Shown: positions 9,252 to 16,584 of the stretch, one piece after another
Layout of the letters: the number at the start of each line of letters is the position of its first letter
Position numbering within the stretch: position 1 is the first letter of the stretch
From: Pseudosulfitobacter pseudonitzschiae
Lineage (GTDB): Bacteria; Pseudomonadota; Alphaproteobacteria; Rhodobacterales; Rhodobacteraceae
Direction: 5' to 3'
Length of the DNA: 64,000 nt
NCBI RefSeq assembly: GCF_900129395.1
Contig: NZ_FQVP01000007.1
Span: forward strand, 62,001 to 126,000
The notes under the pieces: model-generated
Seen by the model: the letters and a program-made list of their open reading frames with translations, nothing else
What the model was told of the DNA's origin: nothing
Databases searched by the model: none
Made by a program: the position numbers and the translations under genes

Positions 9252-10367
9252 ATGACCGCCCTGAATGACACCGTCGGCCTGACCGACCTTTTCGCCTCGC
9301 GCCGCTATTTCCGCAAGTTCGAGGGGATCATGGCCCACATGACCCGCGTCGCGGGCGTGATGGAGGCCGAAGGCACGCTGACCCGTGACGAAGTGAACAT
9401 CCTTGTCGGCTATGCCGCGGCGCTGAACTATACGTTCAAGGCGCTCAGCCTGAAATACCTGTTGGTCGGGCGCGATACCGGGCGGTTCTTTGGATCGCTT
9501 GCCATCGACGCCACCGAAAGCGGCTTTCCAACGGCGGACGAGCTGATCACCATGGCATCGGACGCGCAACAGGCCGAGAAACACCTGTTGGGCATGCCCT
9601 CGGCGGCTGAGCTGAAGACGCAGATGGTGCAGGTGATCCTGGGCGAACGCACGGTGCCGACCAAGCTGCAATTCGCGCTGTCGCAACGGCTGTATTACGA
9701 GGAACTGCTCAAGGGCAAACTGTTCTGGCCGCGCAATGATCCGGCGATCGACTGGCTGGGCAACATGGGCGAACGGCGGCGGTTCCGTATGCACTGGGCG
9801 GTGTATGACAGCCAGGTGAACCTGCCGGTGATCTACATGATGGAGCTTGAGGACACGGGCCGCACTGCCCTGCCCAAGGATCAGCGCCGCTGGCCCGAGG
9901 TGCAGGCGCACCTGATGGCGCAGTCGCTGGGGGGGCTAAAACTGATGACCATCGCCAAGGGCTTTGACGAGGATTTCAACGACCTGCACCCCAAACGTCT
10001 GCGTCGGTTTCACGTGGGGCCGATGTATTCGGATGCGTTCACCAAACAGTCGGGGCCGATTGGCGACGTGCTGTCACAGGCGCGTGCGCCGGACGGGCAG
10101 GACTGGGCGCTGGTCTGGACCGAGGAAGATTTGCAATCTGACCGCGTGGTTGAAGAGCGCGCAGGCTGGTTTTCGTCCGTCGAGCGCGAGATATTCAAGC
10201 TGGACCCCTTTGCCGGGCGCGGCGCCGATACGGGCACCACGCGGATGGAACGCAGCATCATCCTGCCTCAGCGGCCCTATCAGGTGTTGGAAGAATTGAA
10301 CCCGCCGGGGTTCCGGTCAGTAGCCAAGTTCGTGGTCAGCGATGCGGGGCGTGTGCTTCGGTACTAA
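9252..10367 (+). CDS. Uncharacterised conserved protein of the AAA+ cluster
   Basis: A 371-residue protein that I do not recognise. It has no signal peptide and no clear membrane segment. The N-terminal 140 residues look helical; the centre has a strand-rich stretch (MHWAVYDSQVNLPVIYMMELEDT at about residues 178-200 in part) and the C-terminal 60 residues again contain strands. It begins 25 bases after the coiled-coil gene with AAGGA about 10 bases before the ATG and is followed, 70 bases later, by the AAA+ ATPase. The position suggests a partner in the same machine. G+C content and codon use match its neighbours. Confidence 0.7.
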   Translation: MTALNDTVGLTDLFASRRYFRKFEGIMAHMTRVAGVMEAEGTLTRDEVNILVGYAAALNYTFKALSLKYLLVGRDTGRFFGSLAIDATESGFPTADELITMASDAQQAEKHLLGMPSAAELKTQMVQVILGERTVPTKLQFALSQRLYYEELLKGKLFWPRNDPAIDWLGNMGERRRFRMHWAVYDSQVNLPVIYMMELEDTGRTALPKDQRRWPEVQAHLMAQSLGGLKLMTIAKGFDEDFNDLHPKRLRRFHVGPMYSDAFTKQSGPIGDVLSQARAPDGQDWALVWTEEDLQSDRVVEERAGWFSSVEREIFKLDPFAGRGADTGTTRMERSIILPQRPYQVLEELNPPGFRSVAKFVVSDAGRVLRY

Positions 10368-10390
10368 TCGGGGCGTTTTTGGCGCTCCGG

Positions 10391-10423
10391 CCCTCCGGGG
10401 GGAGTTTATTTTGCAAGATGAAG
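10391..10423 (+). repeat. Dispersed intergenic motif, copy 1
   Basis: The 33 bases here end with GGAGTTTATTTTGCAAGATGAAG minus its outer bases: the core GGAGTTTAT is followed four bases later by GCAAGATGAAG. The same core with the same ending recurs at 31480-31510. Both copies lie just downstream of a stop codon and upstream of the next gene on the same strand. Confidence 0.5.
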
Positions 10424-10437
10424 ATTGAGGAAACGAG

Positions 10438-12366
10438 ATGAGCCAGACAGCCGACCAGATGGAGCTGCGTGAGGAAGAGATCACCGCGCATTACGCGATG
10501 GCCCTGGCGATGTTGCAGGGATTCGACCACGCGCCGCGGATTGGCAAGGCGGCCGAGGCCCCGCAGCAAGAGGCGTCATCCGGCATCGGCACGCGGCGGC
10601 GGTTTCGTACCACGACACCCGGCCTGGTGACACGGCGCAGCACGGTGACGGGTGCGGTGCAGTTGATCGCGCGGGTCGAGGGGGAGGACGATGCGCTGAT
10701 GTCGCCCTTGCAGGCGACTGTGCTGAACGGGCTGCGGCGGGCGATTTCCATCGCCTTGGCGGTGGCCGAGAATTACGCCGACGTGTCGGGGCTGGGGGAT
10801 TTGAAACGTGCGAACCTTGAGGGCAATTTGCCCGACGCGCGCAAAGTCGAGTTTTCGGAGCTGCTGGCGGGCGAGGCATTGGTCACGCTTTATGTGTTTG
10901 GCAATGCCACTGCGTACCTCATGTCTTCGCACCAGTCCGAAGTGACCGTCGAAGTGGGCGATGTGCAGGAAATGCTGACCGACAACGGCCAGACCGCCCT
11001 GCACGGTGCGCTGTGGGAGCTGGATCAGGACATCGCCGCCCACGCCACCGACGACGCGCGTCTGGTGGCGACGGTTGCCGCTTTTGCCGAGGCGCTGATG
11101 GAAAAGGTCGCCCTGCGCGCGCAAGAGGCCCCGCGCCTGTCCGGCTTTACCAACGCCGTCTGGCGGGTCGAGGCGGATGATTTCACCATTGCGGGCTTTA
11201 CCCCCGCGACCAAGGCGAAATCGACCAAGCTGACGATGACCTTCAAGAAACCCAACGAGGTCGTGGGCAACCATATCGCCAAATATCAGGCGATGAAGCT
11301 GGCCAAGATGCTGATGGCCTATGACTTTGAACGCAAGCTGAACCCCTTTGCCGAACTGGGCGGGTTCATCTTTACTTTTATGGGCGATGGCAAGCCGGGC
11401 ACGGGCAAGACGACGCTGATCCAGATGATGGCGGGGCTGATCAACGATTATTGCGCGGTTGCGGGCTATCCCTTCCGCTATCAGAACCTGAGCACCGACA
11501 ACATCGACAGCTATCAGGGCAAGTCGGGCCAGAACGCCAAGGCGTTTATCAACACAATCATCGACTCCAATGCCATCGGCTTTGGCACCATCGACGACAT
11601 CGACCAGCTTGCCGGCAAACGCGGCGACAGGCAGTCCAGCGCGGGGCAGCTTGAGATCACGGCGGTGCTGATGGAAAGCTTTGCCGGGGCCAACACCGTG
11701 GTGCGGGGCAACTGCACCTTTGGCATGTTCTCGAACTATCCCGAGAACGTCGACGATGCCCTGCGCCAGCGGGCAGGCGCGCGGTTTCTGGTGGACGGGC
11801 CGCAAACGCGCGAGGATTACATCGACATCCTGTACCTGCTGATGGGCAAGAACCACGATATTCCGGTCGGCGCACACGAGGTGTTCTCGGCGCAGGAGAT
11901 CAAGAAGGCCGTGGCCGCATCCTTTGAAAGCCACAGCCGCCCGCACGAGGCGGGGTTGATGCAGGTGTTTGACCGCGTGCACGACCAGATCGGCGAGTTG
12001 GACACGATTGCCAAGCTGGGGACCTATCTGAAAGGCATTCAGGAGGCGGATGAGCGGTTCACGGGCCGTGCGATCAAGAACATCACCGACGCGGTCAAGG
12101 TGCGGGCGATGGATTTTGAACTGCCGGATGAGTGGATGGAGAACCCCGAGCTGTTCCTGTTCAAAAGCTATGACGCCAAGAAGGACATGATCGCCGAGCT
12201 GCGCCAGCCGATCACCGTGGAAATGGTGATACAAGAGATCAACCGCTATGCGGATTCCGAGTTCCGCTATGCGGACAAGTCGGACGAGGTGGCGATTGAC
12301 GCGATGGTGCGGGAGTTTGGGCGGCAGGAAGCGGCGAAGAAGCGGTATTTGGAGGGGAAAGGGTGA
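10438..12366 (+). CDS. AAA+ family ATPase
   Basis: Central ATPase of the cluster, 642 residues. Residues 1-290 form an uncharacterised N-terminal region; the AAA+ module follows with Walker A GKPGTGKT (residues 318-325, Lys324), Walker B around Gly383-Thr-Ile-Asp-Asp-Ile-Asp389, a sensor-like NYPENVDD and an arginine-finger candidate in ALRQRAGARF. The C-terminal 200 residues are helical and hydrophilic. There is no membrane helix, so membrane contact would come from the two small membrane proteins encoded downstream. The stop overlaps the next start as GTGA. By family knowledge such ATPases remodel or unfold protein partners; the substrate here is unknown. Confidence 0.85.
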   Translation: MSQTADQMELREEEITAHYAMALAMLQGFDHAPRIGKAAEAPQQEASSGIGTRRRFRTTTPGLVTRRSTVTGAVQLIARVEGEDDALMSPLQATVLNGLRRAISIALAVAENYADVSGLGDLKRANLEGNLPDARKVEFSELLAGEALVTLYVFGNATAYLMSSHQSEVTVEVGDVQEMLTDNGQTALHGALWELDQDIAAHATDDARLVATVAAFAEALMEKVALRAQEAPRLSGFTNAVWRVEADDFTIAGFTPATKAKSTKLTMTFKKPNEVVGNHIAKYQAMKLAKMLMAYDFERKLNPFAELGGFIFTFMGDGKPGTGKTTLIQMMAGLINDYCAVAGYPFRYQNLSTDNIDSYQGKSGQNAKAFINTIIDSNAIGFGTIDDIDQLAGKRGDRQSSAGQLEITAVLMESFAGANTVVRGNCTFGMFSNYPENVDDALRQRAGARFLVDGPQTREDYIDILYLLMGKNHDIPVGAHEVFSAQEIKKAVAASFESHSRPHEAGLMQVFDRVHDQIGELDTIAKLGTYLKGIQEADERFTGRAIKNITDAVKVRAMDFELPDEWMENPELFLFKSYDAKKDMIAELRQPITVEMVIQEINRYADSEFRYADKSDEVAIDAMVREFGRQEAAKKRYLEGKG

Positions 12367-13076
12367 AGAATTTACCGCATTGGTGCACTGGGCCGGCTGA
12401 AATCCTCAAGCATGGCTTTTCATTATTGTCGGAAGACACTGATTCCAACCGCCGACTTGCAATGATATGTATAGACAATGCAGTGGAGCTTACGGCAAAG
12501 ACATTTCTTTCCTTACCCAAGAGAATCACGGCTGTAGAGATTTCACGCAAGCAAAGAGACGCTTACTCTGCGACATTTCCAGACCTGCTTGATGGCTTGG
12601 AAACACATGCTGCTGCGAAAGTAATCGGCCTGAACTTAGGTGAAGTAGAGTGGTTTCATCGGCTTAGAAACCAACTGTATCATCAGGGGGATGGGCTTAC
12701 CGTTGAGCGAGCAAAAGTTGAAGCTTACGCAGAGATAGCCGAGCAATTGTTCAACTCGCTTTTTGAAGTGTCATTTTCGTTTTCAAATACGCGGGCTACA
12801 ACTAAATTAGGAGAGTTCTTTGCACTTTGGATACGTATCGAAAAAGCGATTGTCGGTCGCAACATGTTGCGCCAAGGAAATCTCGACGGGTACGCTCGGG
12901 AAATGTTGGCAGAGCCGTCTAACTCTCATTCTGAGAATTGGATGAAATATAGATTCCTTAGAGAGCTAAGAAATAAGGTGGCCCACGGTGAGGTGGCCGC
13001 CGAGGAAGCAATAAGCGACGAGGTTATAGCTGACGCCGAAGTCATTGCTGATATTTTAGAGGCACAAAGAAAATGA
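12363..13076 (+). CDS. HEPN-like protein with two RNxxxH motifs, inserted in AAA+ cluster
   Basis: A 237-residue, mostly helical soluble protein. Two copies of the HEPN nuclease signature R-N-x3-H are visible: Arg102-Asn103...His107 (RNQLYH) and Arg203-Asn204...His208 (RNKVAH), 101 residues apart, consistent with two tandem HEPN-like bundles. HEPN proteins include RNase toxins and phage-defence effectors. The gene is about 46% G+C by my count, while a sample line of the flanking ATPase gene is 70%, and it uses rare codons such as AGA, CTA, TTA and ATA. Its GTG start overlaps the ATPase stop (GTGA) and its TGA overlaps the next ATG (ATGA). It looks acquired. Nuclease function is inferred from the motifs alone. 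Confidence 0.75.
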   Translation: MKNLPHWCTGPAEILKHGFSLLSEDTDSNRRLAMICIDNAVELTAKTFLSLPKRITAVEISRKQRDAYSATFPDLLDGLETHAAAKVIGLNLGEVEWFHRLRNQLYHQGDGLTVERAKVEAYAEIAEQLFNSLFEVSFSFSNTRATTKLGEFFALWIRIEKAIVGRNMLRQGNLDGYAREMLAEPSNSHSENWMKYRFLRELRNKVAHGEVAAEEAISDEVIADAEVIADILEAQRK

Positions 13077-14437
13077 ACCGCCTCATCCGCCTCGGCCTCA
13101 TGTTTGGCAACCTCTACCCTGTCACCAGCCCCGCGCTGGTGGAACGCTATAACCGCGCGCTGGAGCATCTGACCGGCAAGCGTACCACGCTGAGCGATTT
13201 CTACATCGACCTGTCCGGCTTTTCCCCCGAAGTGGGCGCCGATCTGGGCGATCCGCTGTACCTGAACAAGGGCGGCGTGAACCGGCAGTTTATCCTGCTC
13301 AGCACCGACCAGAAGCGCGCGCCGCTTCTGGATGCGAAATTCTCGACCTCGCGCACCATCCTGCGGCGGTTCATCGAGGACAACGAGGCGGCGCTGTTTG
13401 CGCTGACCGCACGGGATGCGGTGGCGGGCGAGCTGGTGAATTCGGTTTATGACGTGTCCAACCCGCAGCGCCTGTTCGACATTCGCGCGATCAGCATTGA
13501 TGCGGACACCACCGCAGGCACCGTGCGCAATGCCGAAAAACTGGCGGGCAAGGTTGACCGATTTCTGGAAGGCGAAGACGCGTGGTTTGACGATGTGCTG
13601 ATCGCCGAGATGATCGGCCTGGCTGCGCAAACCGGTGACGTGACCCGCAACCCGGTGAAGCTGAAAAAAACGCGGTTCGAGCAGGGCAATTTCTGGACGG
13701 CGCATTTTGGCGGGCTCTACGTGTTCCAGAAGGTCGAGCATCCGGCGGTGATTGCCAGTGGGGATGCCGCAGCACTGGGTGAATTGCCCATCAAGCATGT
13801 GTTCGAGACCACCCAGCGCAACCAGATCGCGCGGTTTCTGGAACTGAACGGGCTGGCCGAACCCATCGTGGCGGCGCGGGGCATCGATTCCGCCGCGATC
13901 CTGCGCCAGAAGATGGATTTCATTCTGGTCGATGCGGTCACCTCGGCGGGCGTCGACCTGTCGGGGACCACCCGCGCCGACATGCGGCGGCTGGCGCGCA
14001 ACCATGCCGAACACCTGCCCGAGGAATTTCACGCGCTGGCGTCACTGGTCAACTGGGCCGAGAACGGCGGCGCGTGGCCGCGCATCACCTCGGACCATCC
14101 GGCCTATTTCTACACGCTGCGGGCGGCGGCGCATGCCGATGCCGATCTGGTCAACATGATGCTGGCCGAGCTCACCCCAAAGGACGTCCGCCAATTGTTC
14201 ATCTGTCACAAGCAGTTGTTCTATGACACCTATGCCCGCTGGCCCGAACCCAAGAAGGAATATGTCGCGCAGTATCTCGCGGCCGAATATCAGGCGGACA
14301 AGGTCGGCACGCGCGATGCGCTGTTCGGCCATGACGCGCCGATGGAAGAGCCGCCCGTTTCCGCCACCCGCACCCAGCCGCAGACGATGGACGATCTGAT
14401 CGCCCGCGTTGGCCCCTGGGGCGCAGTCAGGAGATAG
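13073..14437 (+). CDS. DUF6638-like conserved protein of the AAA+ cluster
   Basis: A 454-residue cytoplasmic protein with no signal peptide or membrane helix. It has a conserved-looking N-terminus (MNRLIRLGLMFGNLYPV), a mixed alpha/beta central part and a helical C-terminus ending in a Pro/Thr-rich tail. I recall similar Rhodobacterales proteins annotated as DUF6638, and I give that name with caution. The ATG at 13073 overlaps the stop of the HEPN-like gene; without that inserted gene the reading frame would start with GTG overlapping the ATPase stop. It returns to the high G+C of the cluster. Confidence 0.75.
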   Translation: MNRLIRLGLMFGNLYPVTSPALVERYNRALEHLTGKRTTLSDFYIDLSGFSPEVGADLGDPLYLNKGGVNRQFILLSTDQKRAPLLDAKFSTSRTILRRFIEDNEAALFALTARDAVAGELVNSVYDVSNPQRLFDIRAISIDADTTAGTVRNAEKLAGKVDRFLEGEDAWFDDVLIAEMIGLAAQTGDVTRNPVKLKKTRFEQGNFWTAHFGGLYVFQKVEHPAVIASGDAAALGELPIKHVFETTQRNQIARFLELNGLAEPIVAARGIDSAAILRQKMDFILVDAVTSAGVDLSGTTRADMRRLARNHAEHLPEEFHALASLVNWAENGGAWPRITSDHPAYFYTLRAAAHADADLVNMMLAELTPKDVRQLFICHKQLFYDTYARWPEPKKEYVAQYLAAEYQADKVGTRDALFGHDAPMEEPPVSATRTQPQTMDDLIARVGPWGAVRR

Positions 14438-14440
14438 ACC

Positions 14441-14719
14441 ATGTTCGCCTTGCTTCGTCTGATCGGTATCGGCTTTGTGGTGCTGACGATCATCTATATC
14501 GCCCTGTCGCTCTATTCGCGCAGCGTGCGCAAAGGCAAGCTGCGGGCGGAATGGCGCGAACAGGCGCTGGCCGGTGTGGCCGAACAGACCGAAGAGGCGT
14601 TTGTAGATATCGGCATGATCGAATACGACAATTCCTTGCGGCGCAAGCTGATCCTTGGCGTCTACGTGGTGCCCACGGTTCTGGTGGGCGTCATTATCTA
14701 TCTGACCAATTTCGCCTGA
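14441..14719 (+). CDS. Small two-helix membrane protein
   Basis: A 92-residue protein with one membrane helix at about residues 4-25 and another at about 69-89, separated by a charged, cytoplasm-like segment (KGKLRAEWREQALAGVAEQ). The gene starts 3 bases after the upstream stop and is 13 bases before the DUF1523 gene, so it belongs to the same operon. The function is unknown; it could anchor or gate the ATPase complex at the inner membrane, which is inference from position only. Confidence 0.72.
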   Translation: MFALLRLIGIGFVVLTIIYIALSLYSRSVRKGKLRAEWREQALAGVAEQTEEAFVDIGMIEYDNSLRRKLILGVYVVPTVLVGVIIYLTNFA

Positions 14720-14732
14720 ACGGAGGCCCCCT

Positions 14733-15380
14733 ATGCGCTACCTCAAATGGTTTTTCATCATCGTGTTCTGGGTCTTTGTGGCGGCCTTTTTCCACTATAC
14801 CCTGCCGCAAAAGGACATCGTGCGGATCGTGGATACGTTCGAGCAGCGCATTGATCCGGGCGAAAACCGCTGGTTCTGGGCGCAGGCCGATGTGGGCACC
14901 GACGGCACGCTGGTCAACCGCGATGTTCTGTTCATTCAGGCCGTGCGCACCAACGGACGGGTGATCGTTTACCGCAACGAAGACACTGGCTGGAGCTGGC
15001 CGCCCTATTTCAAGTTCGACACCAAGAACCTGCAGACCGAAGCGGCGGATCTGAAATCGACAAAGGCCAATCCGCAATATGCCATCATCAAGCATTATGG
15101 CTGGCGGAACGAATTCTACTCGATCTTTCCCAACGCCATCTCGGTCACACCGGTGGACGGGCCGGATGCGTCCAAGGGCATTCCGTTCCTGAATATCTTC
15201 ATCCTGACGCTGTTCTTCATGGTGGTCTATTTCATCTGGGTGCGCTGGCGCCGCTTCCGGCAGGCGCGGATCGACCCGCGGCTGGAGGAATTGCAGGACA
15301 ACTGGGAGGCCGCAGGCGATGCGATGGCCGACCGTCGCAGCCGGTTCTCGCGCTGGCTGGATTCGTGGAAGTCAAAATAA
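14733..15380 (+). CDS. DUF1523 family membrane protein
   Basis: A 215-residue protein with an N-terminal membrane helix (about residues 4-24), a periplasmic-looking domain of about 130 residues containing YRNEDTGWSWPPYFKFD and HYGWRN, and a second helix at about residues 153-172 followed by a basic cytoplasmic tail (WVRWRRFRQAR). The domain matches my memory of DUF1523, an alphaproteobacterial family without known function. GGAGG lies upstream of the ATG. It closes the run of overlapping genes that starts at 8150. Confidence 0.8.
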   Translation: MRYLKWFFIIVFWVFVAAFFHYTLPQKDIVRIVDTFEQRIDPGENRWFWAQADVGTDGTLVNRDVLFIQAVRTNGRVIVYRNEDTGWSWPPYFKFDTKNLQTEAADLKSTKANPQYAIIKHYGWRNEFYSIFPNAISVTPVDGPDASKGIPFLNIFILTLFFMVVYFIWVRWRRFRQARIDPRLEELQDNWEAAGDAMADRRSRFSRWLDSWKSK

Positions 15381-15469
15381 ACATGATCGGCTGTTCCGTT
15401 GCGTTGATCATCTCTATGTGATCGCGCCAAGGGTGGACTTGACGCGGTGCATCCGCCATTTCGGGCGAT

Positions 15470-15798
15470 ATGACGGTTTTGCGCGCTCTTTTCCTGGCCT
15501 TGACGGTCCTCGTGGTGATGCCATGGGGTGCGTTTTCGACTGTCTATCCGACATTGGCCCAACCCGCGCACGCAAGCGCCTCGGATGCATCGCAAGTGTC
15601 CGCGGTGCCCGCATCGGTCGAGCGTCCGCGCAAACGGCGACGCTGCCGGGGTCGCCCTGTGCGCAGGACATGCGTTTGCACGATGGCGTGACGCTGAACG
15701 CGCCCGCCCGTGACGCCGAGGTGCCCGTGCCACAGGACCGGGTGTTGCGCAGCAGCGTGCCAAAGCCGCCCCCGCAAGGCCCGCCGCGCCTGATCTGA
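15470..15798 (+). pseudogene. Possible frameshifted small exported protein
   Basis: The 472-base gap between the DUF1523 and L,D-transpeptidase genes holds no intact gene with good support. A frame from 15470 encodes a good signal peptide (MTVLRALFLALTVLVVMPWG) and then a basic stretch, but stops at 15691. From about 15637 a different frame reads TATLPGSPCAQD and continues to 15798. I remember small Rhodobacterales exported proteins in which a basic stretch is followed by a sequence like the latter, so a small deletion near 15635-15650 may have broken the gene. A sequencing or assembly error is equally possible. Confidence 0.35.
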
Positions 15799-15852
15799 CC
15801 GGACCACCGGCGCAGCCCGCGCCATCCCCGATCAGTTCAAAGGATACCCCAA

Positions 15853-16542
15853 ATGTTAACCAGACGTATGTTCGTCGCCTATGGCGTGGCAGCAGGCCTT
15901 GGTGCCTGCACCCAACCCGAACCCACACCGGTGGCCGCTCCGGCGCCGGTGATCCCGCCGTTGCCTGCCTTTTATCAGGCGATCCCGGATGAACCCTATC
16001 CTGTGCCCGCGGTGCCCGAAGGCGTCCTGAAGCCCGAATATTGGCGACAGGAGGTCACCAATCTGTGGCCGCAACACGCCCGTGGCACCATCGTCGTCGA
16101 TCCCGATGACGCGATGCTGTATTTCATCGAAAGCCCGGAAAAGGCGACCCGCTATGGCGTCAGCGTGGGGGCCGCAGGCTTTGACTGGGAAGGCACTGCG
16201 CGGTTGCAATTTCGCCGTGAATGGCCGGTGTGGAAAGTGCCCGCCACAATGATTGCCCGCAAGCCCGAGCTGGCCCCCTATTCCGTGGCCAAGGGCGGCA
16301 TGCCCCCCGGTCCGGGCAACCCGATGGGCGCGCGGGCGCTGTACCTGTTCGAAAACGGTGTGGATACACTGTACCGCATCCACGGCGACGCCGATCCGCG
16401 TGAACTGGGGCGGAACGTGTCCTCGGGCTGTATCCGGATGCTGAACCAGGACGTGATCCACCTGTATGACCGCGCATTGCACGGGGCAGATGTGATCGTG
16501 TTGCCCTCGATGAAACCCAAAGGGACCGATGCGGTTTATTAA
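15853..16542 (+). CDS. L,D-transpeptidase (YkuD family) lipoprotein
   Basis: Peptidoglycan cross-linking or lipoprotein-attaching enzyme acting in the periplasm. The 229-residue product starts with a Tat/Sec-like signal (LTRRMFVAYGVAAG) and a lipobox-like LGAC, followed by a Pro/Ala-rich linker. The YkuD catalytic motif is present as HGDADPRELG...SSGCIRM with the nucleophile Cys193 and its partner His. Length fits single-domain ErfK-type enzymes. It follows the AAA+ cluster in the same direction but after a 470-base gap, so it is probably transcribed separately. Confidence 0.88.
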   Translation: MLTRRMFVAYGVAAGLGACTQPEPTPVAAPAPVIPPLPAFYQAIPDEPYPVPAVPEGVLKPEYWRQEVTNLWPQHARGTIVVDPDDAMLYFIESPEKATRYGVSVGAAGFDWEGTARLQFRREWPVWKVPATMIARKPELAPYSVAKGGMPPGPGNPMGARALYLFENGVDTLYRIHGDADPRELGRNVSSGCIRMLNQDVIHLYDRALHGADVIVLPSMKPKGTDAVY

Positions 16543-16549
16543 AGCAATA

Positions 16550-16584
16550 CGCGGTGCGCGCAGGGATGACCTGTGCGCGCCGCG
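16550..16584. terminator. Bidirectional hairpin between convergent genes
   Basis: Arms 16550-16563 and 16571-16584 can form a 14-bp stem with two G-U pairs and a 7-base loop. It lies between the convergent L,D-transpeptidase and glycosyltransferase genes and ends directly at the glycosyltransferase stop. There is no clear T-run. Confidence 0.5.
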
